A DNA stretch of 64,000 nucleotides, from contig NC_092312.1 in assembly GCF_036785885.1 (NCBI RefSeq), positions 11,860,001 through 11,924,000 of the forward strand. The letters are read 5' to 3'. The translations under genes were made by a program, and so were the position numbers. This document shows, one piece after another, positions 22,399 through 34,800 of the stretch. Within the stretch, counting starts at the first letter, position 1. Every line of letters starts with the position of its first letter. The notes under the pieces are model-generated. The model had not been told where the DNA came from. It saw only the letters and a program-made list of their open reading frames with translations, and ran no database searches. The stretch is from Coffea arabica. Its lineage: Eukaryota > Streptophyta > Magnoliopsida > Gentianales > Rubiaceae.

Positions 22399-23018
22399 GT
22401 TGCTTTTTTGCCCTTTTGTTGACTATGCGATGAGTATAAATTAAATAAAAGATTTGTTGCAAGTCTATGCGAAAAAGGAAAAAGAATTACTGTGTTAAAT
22501 GTTTTTTTTTTTTGTTTCTACCATCTTTTGTGTCAATTGAGTGCTTAAGAGTTCCTTTTTCTTGTACCAAAAATGCCTTGGCCTAGTTCTCCGCAAGTTA
22601 ATACAGATGATTAAGTGTTCAAAATCTGCTTTTTGTTGGGGCTTACTAATATTTCATCTTGCGTCCCTCGGAGAAAGCCAAAACGAGTCGAGAACAAATA
22701 TTGTCCTGCTCGTTCTGAAGCAGATGTTCGACTGAGTACTAAATTTGATGCTTGAGATTGACTTGATAATATTCAGGGAATTCAAGAAAGAAAAGGGTGC
22801 TCAAGCTTGAACTCAATTAAATGATTAATCATAGGCAAAATATGTAAATTATCCAAAAGGTCTTTAAAGGAGTTTTGGTAATTTTGCATTAGGAGCTCTT
22901 CTCCCTGATCACGGCAATACTATTCTTGGCAGCAAACAGTTAACATGGAGTTCGAGCTAGAACCCATGATAATGGTTATCACAGTTTAAACACATGCAAT
23001 GCTACTGGTTGAATAAGA

Positions 23019-23026
23019 CTATAAAT
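23019..23026 (+). promoter_or_regulatory. TATA box of inhibitor copy 3
   Basis: CTATAAAT about 49 bp before the ATG at 23075. The surrounding 200 bp (for example aatggttatcacagtt) is shared by all three copies, suggesting similar expression. Confidence 0.65.
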
Positions 23027-23074
23027 TTGTGGTGGTTCGTGCAAATCCCTTCTAACCTCACATAACTCGAAAAC

Positions 23075-23668
23075 ATGGTGTCTCAAAAAAATCTAGTATC
23101 ATGGGTTGCTTCGTTTATGACATTCCTCATTACCAAGTCACCAACAGCCTATGCAGAAAAAGATCATTCTTTAGCAACAACACGGGCTCCAGCACCAAGT
23201 GAATCATCCAAATTTGCTATGGAGTTCTGCAACAAAATAAGTTCTAAAGAAGGCCGGGAATTTTGCATGAGAGTTCTGGCGTCAAATCCCAGGAGTGCCT
23301 CGGCAAAAGGTTTTGTTGATCTCCTACATATTTCGATAGATATAACAGTGAGATATGCAAACATTACCAAAGAGTACATGGCATCTTTGTTGAATAGTAA
23401 TACAGCAAAAGGAGAATTTCTTCCGGCTCTCAAACAATGCATTTCTGACTATGATGCGGGCATACGTGAGTTGCTGCTTATAACTAAGGATATGGTGGAT
23501 GATCCTGCACTGGCAAGTTATGATGCTGTTGTGGCTTCTGACCAGTTAGGCTATTGTGAGGAAGCTTTGAAATCTGATAATGTTGTCGATCGCTCAATTT
23601 TATCCAAACATAAAATTGCCAAAGCAAGTGTTTTGCTTTGTGTGGACGTTGCGAATCATATTAATTAA
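23075..23668 (+). CDS. Plant invertase/pectin methylesterase inhibitor (copy 3)
   Basis: Single-exon gene of 197 aa, the closest relative of copy 2. Signal peptide at residues 1-27 (ends AYA). Disulfide cysteines at C52, C64, C122 and C161, with a fifth at C189; copy 2's C197 is absent. Compared with copy 2 it lacks two residues before the fourth conserved cysteine and differs on exposed positions such as EFCNKISS and DMVDDPAL. Expected to be a secreted four-helix inhibitor of invertase or pectin methylesterase; the target is not predictable here. The frame is intact and its TATA box is conserved, so it is probably expressed. Confidence 0.9.
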   Translation: MVSQKNLVSWVASFMTFLITKSPTAYAEKDHSLATTRAPAPSESSKFAMEFCNKISSKEGREFCMRVLASNPRSASAKGFVDLLHISIDITVRYANITKEYMASLLNSNTAKGEFLPALKQCISDYDAGIRELLLITKDMVDDPALASYDAVVASDQLGYCEEALKSDNVVDRSILSKHKIAKASVLLCVDVANHIN

Positions 23669-24189
23669 GTTGCTTTTTGGCCTGTGTGTGGACTATTGCG
23701 ATGAGCATGAACTAAATAAAAGTTTTGTCGCAAATCTTTGTGAAAAAGGAAAAAGAATTGCTGTGTTAAATGCTATTTTTTGTGTTTCTACTATCTTTTG
23801 AGTCAATTGATGCTTAAAGGTACCTTTTTTCTTGTACCAAAAATACCTTAGCCTACTTCTCTGCGAGTTAATTCCGATGGTAAGTGTTCAAAATCTGCTT
23901 GGCCTTCGGGCATGGTTTTTCTGCAGTTGTAGGATCCTTTTATGAACATTCTTGGGTTTAAATATTTCATCTTGCGATCCTAGGAGAAAGCCAAAATTTT
24001 AGGGAAGCTCAAGTTTGATCGAGTACTAAATTTGATGCTCAAGATCGACTTAATAATATTTAGAGAAGTTCGAAAAAGGAATGCACAATATCTTTATTGA
24101 ACTTCCGAGACTCTTAAGAGGTCAAATGCATGTCCTGTGGTGATCTGATCATACCTTTTTTGACACAAGACACAACCAACATGGTTAAA

Positions 24190-25086
24190 CTACTTCAAAT
24201 AGATTGATCTAGCACTAATCCCACCATCAACAGCTAAATCATGTGCACTTATGTAGGCAGATTCATCTGAGGCAAGAAATAGAGCAGCCTCAGCAACATG
24301 TCTGCCGTTCAGGGATTCTCCGTTGAGGTTAACTCGGTAACTTAGAAATCTATGAATCTGTTCTGGAGCCAATCTCGAAGAACTAGACACCATTGGCATG
24401 GCAATACGCGCAGGAGAGATGCAATTAACTGTTATTCCAAACTCTCCTAGCTGGCTCAACTGCAGCAGCTTTAACAAGACCTATTACAGATGCTTAGAAG
24501 CCTTATATGCAGCTGGACCTCCTGTAGACAGTGTAGCTTCAGTACTCGCAGTTCACATAATCGAGCCGCGAATTTTTCCAGCCACCATGGCCTTAGCCGC
24601 ATGCTTAATAGCAAAGGCAGAACAACGAACAATTACAGCCATGGTCTCGTCGAAATCTTTAGCATCTATGGCTAGAATACTGTTTTTAAGACCAGGGACC
24701 CCGGCATTGCCAAACATGATGTCAAGACTGCCATATTTCTGGATAGCATATGCTACGGTTTCCTCTACTTCTTTTTCGTTCTTCACATTGCATTGCTTGT
24801 ACGTGGCTTTGTCATGAACCGATGGATTCCGCGACCTGGTGGCCGGGATCATCTTGAATGTCGGCAACCACCACAGAGTCTCCATGCTCCACGAATATTC
24901 TTGCTGTTGCTTCACCTATGCCACTGGCTGCCCCGGTGATTATTGCCATCTTTCTCTCTAACCTGGAAATATTTTCAACAAAAACTTCATAACGAGAAAT
25001 AATTAAGGATTCCAGTGGCGTGAAATTAATTGCTTACTTCAGTTGAGTAAAGAGGTTAAGATAGAAAGTAACCTTCGGTTAGCCAT
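24190..25086 (-). pseudogene. Short-chain dehydrogenase/reductase pseudogene
   Basis: Minus-strand remains of a classical SDR of the plant SDR110C type (secoisolariciresinol- or xanthoxin-dehydrogenase-like). Visible in order: cofactor glycine motif ITGAASGIGEATA (ATG at about 24950), VVVADIQDD, the NAG motif in FGNAGVPG, the catalytic region GSIM-TAST...YKASK (YxxxK at about 24510), and C-terminal FLASDESAYI and DGG. A probable acceptor (TTTCCAG) at 24963 precedes LERKM, so a short first exon may lie near 25038-25086. Breaks: a frameshift after the ESIGS region, an in-frame TGA after GSIM in place of cysteine, and at least two more shifts between YKASK and GITVNC. No full enzyme can be made. 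Confidence 0.88.
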
Positions 25087-26079
25087 CGATCAAGATTCGA
25101 CAAAGCTGTGCAAGAAGGAGATAGCAACTTGGTTTGCTCAATTTTTCCACGTATCACTGCTAATTTTATAGGAAAAAAGTGTTTGTCGGGTAAGGACCAA
25201 ATTGACATCCAAAGTTTCAACGGAAATGCATCTGATCCTTTAAGTGGGCAATCTTGATAAATTTTGGACATTTTATGTTAAAATGTCAAAAATTTATCAA
25301 ACAAATGCTTGCAAAGTTTGTTTGCAAAAGAATCTCGTATTTGAGGAGGTTAATCCAGCTTGGTAGTTTTTTAATTTTTTATATTGATTGATGGAAATAC
25401 GCTTTTTACAAGATTACAACAAGCCCTAATTGGTGGAAGTAATATAAACAGATTAAAGCTTAATTAACAACAAATCAAGACGCAAACAAAGAGAGGATGT
25501 TATTATGGCTAAAGCTAAAAGTTTTTTAACACTACAAAGATTCCAATCCACATGTTGTAATTTAGATTATGTGACATCCGAAAAGAAAAAGAGAGGATTT
25601 AACTAAAAACCGTATAATGAAGAGGTGACTTCACCATGGAGAATGAAATTTAATTATGCTTGAATTTCTTTTCTCTCCTACCATAAGACATTGAATTCTG
25701 AAAGGAGGAATATTCATAGCCATGCAAAACCTGAACTAAATTCTAAAAGAAAACCCCATTCAGAATCTAAACTCAAATCTATAATAAGAATGCATCATAG
25801 TTTGGGGAGGAGGAAGGGATAAATGGCTTGAAATGGTACCCGTTGATGAGCCGACTTACCTCATTAATTCAGTTCAATCTAATCTAATTTTTAATACTTT
25901 TGACATTAAGGTAGTTTTAGTATTCTCCAACTTAAGCTTGAAAAATCCCTTTCTACATAGGTGCTCGATATTGTGCTTGCCGTCAAGCTAAACATGGTTG
26001 ATTATAAAACATTACGGCTTATGTATACGTTTTACAATTATAGTGTCTAGTCATGGGTTTAATATTAAAAAATAGTAAA

Positions 26080-26217
26080 TCTTTTATACACTGACAGTAT
26101 ATACACTAGCGAGTCTAGATGCATATCACGTGCACAAAATTTAATGTTCAAGTTCAAATTCAGATAATGTGATATTCATCAAACCCTATCAGTGTATACA
26201 CTGATAGTGTAGAAAAT
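26080..26217. mobile_element. MITE with TATACACTGACAGT termini
   Basis: Left end CTTTTATACACTGACAGT and right end read inward TTTTCTACACTATCAGTG are inverted repeats. Same family as 20222-20382. No coding capacity; target duplication not clear. Confidence 0.6.
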
Positions 26218-26235
26218 ATTAATCCTTAAAAAAAT

Positions 26236-26312
26236 GATAAATCTTTTATGTACTGACAATGTATATATTAGCGAGTCTAGATACATACTACATATACAAA
26301 ATTTAACACTTT
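26236..26312. repeat. Partial second copy of the adjacent MITE
   Basis: The left part of the MITE at 26077-26150 is repeated about 159 bp downstream in the same orientation (shared gcgagtctagat and caaaatttaa), ending without the right terminus. A tandem partial duplication. Confidence 0.6.
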
Positions 26313-28170
26313 CTTCCACTTTTACAACTACAAATAAAACTTCCAAAAACAATGAATAACTTTCTCTCTTTTCGAAAGAATAAAAGATACACTCCTATTA
26401 TTTTTAATGCGTATATATACGCACAGTCTGTGCCTTTCTCACTGTATACATAAAATGTGAGCAAGGTTTGGTGTTCAAAAAATATATCATCCTTTTGAAT
26501 TATCAACTTAGCCTTATTGTTAAGGGCAAAATGATGACAATATAATTATACAATTTTCTCTTCCTATATCAATACAGATATTTTGATTCGATTTGTCCAT
26601 GTTCATCTCATGGCATTTGAAAGACATGAAGACTACAGTATATCTGCTGCTGCACTTCTTTCTTCACCATCGATAAAAAAATCACGATTTTTGTATCCAA
26701 AAGATACATGCAAGGAAAGTTGGAAGGAAAAAGGAGTGATCGTAGCCATTTAAACATTTGAAGATTAGTTGGATTTTCCTAAGGATTCTTCTAATTTCTT
26801 TTAGATTCGTTGTATTCTTCTCATTTTTTTTATTGTGATCTCGATTAGTATTGAATACAATTTACTTGAATAATCTGTTTATTTTTTTACTCTCTTTTAT
26901 AATTTTTTTCCACCCAGCTATAAATTAGTAAGATATTTAGTTATCTTTTTCCTCCTACCAAAGAATTTATTTATAACTCATTCACATTTCATCTTTTTGT
27001 GCATTTTGCCCTTTTTATGTTTACATATTGTACATGTGTTTATGTGTCTTACTGTATCATATGTTTCACAAATTGCACACACATTGAGTGTGTCCCAATC
27101 ACTAGTATATACAGAGGATTAATTGTGATCTCCATTTGCCCTCTTGATTACTTGAATTCGTTACTTTTTAATTACATATGAAATGTCTTATCAATTAGGC
27201 CACGCATACAATTTATTGAAACCTCATTTTGTTTATTATAAAGTCTTCAACAAGGTCATTAGAATTTAAGAAACAAAATCAAAAAACTTGTCAAGCTGAT
27301 AAATCTATTACTAATCATTTTAAGTTAATTTTTATATGCTTTTGGAATTGATTACCTGAAAATGAAAAAGCGGCTTGTAATTTTTTTTTTTTCATTTGAG
27401 CTAATATATTGTGTCTTTTATCAGCATCTCGTGCCATTCTCGTCACCCTTTTTCCTATCATCTCAATCACTCTTTTTCCTATTATCTCAATCATTTATTA
27501 TGATCAGAGCATATGAATGAAAAAAATTTAAGAAGAAACATCTTCTTCTCCCTCCATATTAAGCCTAGTAAAACATTTTTGTTGAAGGGGATTTTCAGCA
27601 GCATTAATATATACATACATATGAATTTTTAAGATCACTATTTGTCCATACCTCCCTGTTGATTATTTTTTTTAAGCAAGTTATTTAAAAAAAAAAAACT
27701 TTACATGATGTTAAGTACCAAATACCAATAACGATTTGGTTAACAACTGAACAATTTTCCATTCTCACACCGAAATTTTGTTGTTGTCAAAATTGTAGTT
27801 TTTGATGCCTATTATCAAATTTTCAATTGAATATTCGTTAAAAATGTTTATGTAAATGATTTTTATTTTTTTATTAGCTGCACTAGCTTATCACTACCGC
27901 TAAGAATATTTAAGAGTCGAAGGTCGAGGCTCGAATCTAACGACCGTCTTTGTCTTCCAATATTTGGTGTCAGGCGAAATCCGCATTCCTAAGGCTATGT
28001 CGGCTCCACCGGCAGCTCTCCTCCACAGTGTCCATCTCCGCCATGAACACTGAAAGCCAACCATGTGAGATCATGCTTAAGATTCGAACCTTTCATTTTG
28101 TACTAAAGATTCACTTCTGGAGTCTTTCATAAAACATTTCTTCAAGAAGGTACAAAACAATAAATAAATA

Positions 28171-28458
28171 AAGATGATCAAAACAACTCAAATTGTTGAG
28201 GTTGAAAAAAAGTGTTCTGCTGAATACAGTAACAGATTTCTTAGTTTACTTTGGTTTCACCCCTGAAAATCATTATCATGCATTGATGTTTTTACTTAGG
28301 CTTCTTGAAATTAAAGATGATCAAAACAATTCAAAGAGTTGAGGTTGAAAACAAGTGTTCTGCTGAATACAGTAAAAGATTTCTTAGTTTACTTTGGTTT
28401 CACCCCTAAATATCATTACCATGCATTGATGTTTTTACTTAGGTGTCTTCAAATTGGT
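28171..28458. repeat. 144-bp direct tandem duplication
   Basis: Two head-to-tail copies with a period of 144 bp, both starting aagatgatcaaaacaa and containing agatttcttagtttactttg. They differ at only a few positions, so the event is fairly recent. It lies about 400 bp upstream of the BRF1 start codon, in its promoter or leader region. Confidence 0.85.
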
Positions 28459-28864
28459 TGTTTTCCCATCAATTTTTAAGTTCAAGAACTGGGAATTTCA
28501 AATGGGTTCAGACAGATTAGTTCTTTAAACAGTGCCTTTGAATTATGTAGTTGGATTAGGACTTAAAGCGTTCCTTTATTGGTTGTTATTTTTCTTCTCC
28601 AGCCGTCTTTTGGGCCGAGGCTTTTGTGTTTAGGGACGGTTATTTCGGGAGTTGGGAAGCATAAAGTGGAGGGAGCATAATTCAAATTCAGAATTCGCAT
28701 GATACATTTCCTGAGGAATTTTGGTTCATTTTGATTGATACTTGTTTGGTTTCTAAAGCTCTTGAATTTTATTGTACTTGAAACTTAATTGCTCTGATGC
28801 GCTTTTGATCTATGAATATTCAGGTGCCTCAGTTGATTAGTGACAGTTTCATCTCCTCAAGAAA

Positions 28865-31800
28865 ATGGTATGGTGCCCGAACTGCGTCAGGGACTGTCGT
28901 GTAGACCGTGATCATGCTAGTGGATACATGTAAGTATATCTACTGCTTCCGTCAGTTATTTAGGCCAATTTGGCTTCTGAAATTGTAATTCCAGTTATCT
29001 CAAGCTTTGCAATTCGTGAATGTTATCATTTGGTGCATTTCTTGCAGATGTTGTTCTGAATGCGGAAGAATACACTATCAAGATGTCTTCACAGATGAGC
29101 CCACATTCGTCAAGGGACCAGGAGGAGTGGTCTGCTTCTGTTCCATGTCACACTTGTGTGTGACCATTAAACTGAGAGAACATTGTATTTTCTAAAGGTT
29201 GCCTAAATAATCAAATTGAAAGGCAAATCCTGAAGAAAAGGACTTAACAATTTTTATTTCATCGCAACTTCTTGTGATGTTTTTGTGAGACATTGTGGTT
29301 GTTAATTGCATTTTATGTCAATGCTGCTGATATAGTTTCTTTGGGCTTGGTGCAGAGCCGTTTGGCTGGCAGTTTTGTGAGGAGCGTTCAAAGCGATTGT
29401 TCAGAATCATTTAAAAGAACATTAGAGAATGGTCTGTGCCTCTGTTTCCTAACTGCTGTTGCTTAAATATTATGGAACATATCTTGAGTTTGTCTTTGCC
29501 ATCATATCTTGATGGTTTTTGCGTTTTTGTTTTCTTCAGTCTGGGTTGTATGTATTATGTCATCAAATTTCTTTTTGTTGGACAAAGCTATGTATTCTCT
29601 TTGGCTGTATGAATGATCTGCATGCTCTTTTAATGCAGTAAAGGATTATTTTGTGTTATTTCAGCAGTCTTCACTTATCTGGTATCATTACTCTTTGCAG
29701 GAAGTAGGCAAATTAATGATTTGATGATAAAACTGGATATCCCTGACGAGTCTTTAGGTGCACAAGCAGCTTCATTTTATCGGGTTGGTTTTCGTATTCT
29801 TCCTTTTTCTTTTTGGTGATATTTCAATTTCCATCAGTTATTGGTACGCCTGAGATCTTGCAGATTGCAGTTGAGCGTAGTTTCACCAAAGGACGTAGAA
29901 CTGCTCATGTTGCAGCAGCTTGCCTCTACATTGCTTGCAGGTCAGCTGCTCTCTTTTTCTTTCAGCAACAATTAGTCGGATATTTCTTAAAAATACCTTT
30001 GGAAAGTTAGTTTGAGTGATATTATGGCATTGACCTGATGAAGATAATTGGCATATATGCTGTGGTATTAAAGCATCAACTTGCTAAAGCAATTATGTCT
30101 GGCTTGGTTTTGGTAAATATTGATATTCTTGATACAGGTATTAAAAGGCAAAGATTGAGTTGTGTATTTTTACAAGGCTTACCTTGAGATCCACTGACTT
30201 CATTATATGATGTAGTATCTTTTGCAGAAATCTAATCTGCTGTTTCCGGTTAGTTGTCTTAGCAGTAAATAAGGTTTCATTCTTATTGCGGGAGTGGTTC
30301 CAACTTTAGGTTCTCCCACATTTGCTATTTAGGTTTTTACTCATTCTGGATAAGGTTTGACAGATTATTCGGGTTCCAATGGAAGAAATAATGGAAATTT
30401 GATAACAATTAATCTGATTTCAACTAAGAGGTTTACAAGAAGATCGGTAGAGTATTTCATAAGTTAAGATTCCCTTCATAAATTAGTTCCAAGTTAACAC
30501 CAAGTTAAATTTTCCCTCATCTTTGTCGTTAACAATAACCACTCAGCTCTTTTGTGACAACCTGCTGCCAACATAGCCATTCATAAACTCATGCTTTTTC
30601 CTCTTTGCCATTGTTATGTATATACAAGCAACTAAATACACATAAAAGCTTTCTAAGTCTGAGACTGGAGGGTGGACATATGGTTTCCTACAACCTTTGA
30701 TAGCTATCTATGAAAACTACTGGCCATACTAACATAAATCAGGACAAGCAAAAGCAACTTTAAGCTATGTTGCAGTCACTTTACAGTGGTGTGATACTTG
30801 TTTAGATGTCATAGTAACGATGATCACCAGTCATCACGTCAACCAAACGTGTGTACAACTAATAAAATTGGAAGATAAATAGATTTGGTTTGAAACTACT
30901 TCAAGAAAATTTATTAATTACAGGAAAAAATGAATCCTCCAATGTCTGTCTTTAAGTACATGGTTAGTTATTCTTAGTCACAATATTTATGGAGTCACAG
31001 AATCAGCCTTACAAGTAGGGCTTATATTTTAAATAAAGAAATTAAAGAGGGAGGGACACCACAAATTAAGGGATGCTTTTACTTGATATACAGTATGAAT
31101 ATTCAAATGGCAGAAGGTTTGATTCAAGTTGTTGCTAGGGATAATCCTAGTGGGCTGTGAAAGTAACAACTCGTGCAATTTGTGTCTGGACTATAATTTG
31201 TTTCTCCAGTGGAATTGGTAATTATGTTTTGCAGTTAATGAAGTTATTATTGCTAACATAATAGCTAAAATTCATTGTCTTAATTCCTCTAAACTGTCTC
31301 TTTTACTGGGTATTAGATCCACAACCAATATTTTCAATTGTTTAATGCTGTAGTAGTTATTTGCATCTAAGATATTGCCTCCAATTAAATTGGGGTTTTA
31401 CAGGTATATGTCCAAGATCTCATTTGTAGAAGCATTTTCACATTCTTTTTCCTAATCCATTTTCATGCTGTTCCAATATATCCTCCCGTTTTAACTTGTC
31501 TTTGAAAATTAATTGTAATGATGTACATAGTCACTAGCAGTTGAGATATATAAAGTATGGTGAACAACGTTTTCTTATGAGGGAGTCGTGCCCTTTTTGT
31601 TGGTTGATGCTATTAGTCCAATCTCTTTTGCCTCTGGACAATTTGGCAAACAAATTGCTAAAGCATGTTAACACACTTGTCACCTGCTCTGCTATTGAAA
31701 TTGGTTTGAATGATCTTCTATATGTCAACAGACAAGATTTAATGCTAAGAAGTGATAGATCAATTTATAACATGTTAGCTCAAATGGGTATTTTGCTAGA

Positions 31801-34800
31801 ACCATAAAGTAGCTCAACTTTTAGAAGAATTGTCAATGAATTGTCTTTTAAGGATAGGATAAACTGTTCGTAGTTGTCATGGGATTGGTCTTTAAAATGC
31901 AATCTAACTTTTCCCCGAAAATTTGAAATTCTTCTTTCCTTGAGTTATTACTCAGTTTTAGTATTATATAAGTGAAGAATTTGTCAACATTACGTACATT
32001 CTTCTTTTTCTGTATCATTTTGATGATGAAATAAAAATGCATGAGGGAGGCTATTGAAGTACTTCAATACCCCTAGATCATTGCTTGAAAATATAATAGA
32101 TTCAGTTTTGGGTTCATAGTCTAAAGACAAATATTAACTTCATGTATTTTGATGCCCTTGTACATGACCAAGTGTATGCTGCTGTGTATTTCCAGTATTT
32201 CTTTGTCTGACAGCTAATACCTTGTTATCTTTTTGTTTATTGTAGGGCCAATGACAAGCCATACTTACTTATTGATTTTTCCATTTGGTTGAGTGTAAAT
32301 GTGTAAGAGAATTCCCATTATGACGTCATATTTACTTGTTTTCTTGGTTTAGATTCCCCTTCCAATGTTTTTTGATGAAATTTACTGCTTCATACATACA
32401 TCTTTAGTGTCTTTAGTTGCCTGAAGACTTTTACGTTTGTGACTAACAACGGTAATTTATGTTATAGTTATGTGTTGGGAGCTGTCTATCTACAGCTTTG
32501 CAAAGTTTTGAACTTTGAAGAGCATCCATTTGTTCAGAAACCTATTGATCCTAGCCTTTTTATGCATCGATTTACAAGTGGTAAGGTTCCAGTGTCTTTC
32601 TGAAGTTTTAACCATATTATGCGTTCGTGTTATGTTGGACAAATTTCAATGCTGTTCTCTAATTGTAATTTTGGTGGAAGTTGAGTTATTTAGCAATTAT
32701 TCATCTACAAAAAATGGATTGTACATAGACAGGCAAAAAGTAGATCGTACATAGACTAGATTAGTTATAAGGTAATGTTGGTTGCAACGTACTTATTGTG
32801 GGCCTTGTTTCTGGTGTCTTTATTCATTAATTTCTCTCCAACTTCAATGCTTTCGAAAAACAAGATCCTGCATTTTTTCCTCTTTCTGATTCATCATTCT
32901 TTTCCTTCCATACAAGAATTTACTCTATCTTTAAATCACGTGGCATTCTTGACAGAACTCAATGGCTTATCCATTTATAGGACCTGAATATGTTAAACTA
33001 GCTGAATTGAACCTTTCTTCTATCAGAATCAAATATAGTTAATATAAAGAGAGAGGAGATGTTTGTTGGATCTACAAGGGATTTTATCAAGGTTCTTATA
33101 TGGTTTCACCTCATTGCTCATGGTCTGACCAACTTTAAGTACAATCATCAAGGATGCTAGTTACTCTTATTATTGTCATTTTTCTTTGTATGAATATATT
33201 TTTGAGGTCATTGGTGGGAAGACTCTCTTCAAACATGAGTTATTAATACACTAGAAGTTCCAATCCACTTTTAATTTTTGGTTAAATTGGAGAAATATTT
33301 GTTTCTTTGCAAGTTCAGTGGTTGGTGCAGGTGCTTTGTTGCTCCCATTACAAACATTGCGTGATCCCTCCTCATAGTCACGTCTTATATTCTCGATCAT
33401 TCAAGTCCTACAACATACATTGTTGAGATGGTTTAAAATAGATAGTATCACCTTCCTTTTATCATTGCACGCTATTAATATTTATATCTGCATTAGCTTT
33501 AATGAAAGGCGACTATAAAAATAAGGTTTGGAAGACAGCACTGCAAATAGTTGCCAGCATGAAGCGAGACTGGATGCAGGTTTGCTATCATTCTTTCATG
33601 TAGTTAACATATACTTCTTTGTTGTGCGTTGGCTATTGTATGAGGTGTTGATGAATTATCAATTTGGTTTACATCCTTTACAGACAGGCAGAAAACCAAG
33701 TGGGATATGCGGTGCTGCATTGTACATCTCTGCACTTTCACATGGGTGTAGTTACTCAAAGTCAGAAATTGTAAGTGACATTGTGTTGCCATTTCTAAAT
33801 ATTTCTTTACCAGATATAACCAAACACTCTTATATTCTTACTGGAGCTCACTTGAGTGACAATATCACAAATGATAATTGAAGAGATTGTTGTGAAGTAA
33901 TATGCTATTCCTCCATCCCTATTGTTTTAAATTTTTTCATTTGATAAGATTTCTGGTAATGGATGTCCTGCAAACTACAAACTGAAGAAGTTAATTTGTC
34001 AGTGTGTTAGCATTGTTGCACAATTGTTTCAAGTTTATTGCTGTTCATGTGTTAAATAGTGATGTTTCTGGAACATGGTAATAAGTTGTAAAGAAGCTTA
34101 TACAGTTCCTTGGTGTAGACTCTGTCAGTAGGTTCGCTCTTATTTCACCCCCCACCCCCGGCAAACACCGGCAACCCTCTCATTTTTGCCTGCTATAGTT
34201 GGATTTTGTCTATCATGCCTCATAGATGCATTCTGTACTCTATCCTCATAACTTTCTTTTATATCTAAAATGATGCAATTTGAAGGAAAGTTATTTAGTG
34301 CTAAAAATAGAGATTCTTGCTCCAGATTCTTCTATTAATGTTCAAATCTAACTGATTTTTAAGGTAAAGCTGACTGAATTCTTGCTTAAAAAAGTAACTA
34401 TAAAAGTGATTGAGATTCACATGTATTTGCATGAATTTCTAACTTATTCACCCTTCCACTGTTTTTAGGTGAAAATTGTTCATATATGTGAAGCAACACT
34501 GACCAAAAGGTTGGTTGAGTTTGAGAATACAAAATCTGGAAGCTTAACAGTAAGTTCCTGCTCTTCCAAGCATGATCTGCTAGCATCGAACCGTGTAGCT
34601 TATGTAACAACAGTAGGTTTCTTGTGACATAGCAGTTCATTTACATAGTTGCATTGAGATGGATCATTCTGTACTACTGCCACATCCAGAAAGTGTCTTA
34701 AGCAAAGGCATCAGGGATAATATATTTACTGATCTTCTGTGACAGGCTCTTTTTGTTTCTTTGTTTTTTTTCATTCCTTTTTCCCTTCTCATGTCAATAG

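Larger units (their letters stand above)
25090..28170. other. Intergenic DNA, no gene seen
   Basis: AT-rich. It holds a MITE and a partial copy (26080-26312). Short frames (25056-25271, 26303-26506, 26999-27181, 27950-28132) have no recognisable motif. Confidence 0.5.
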
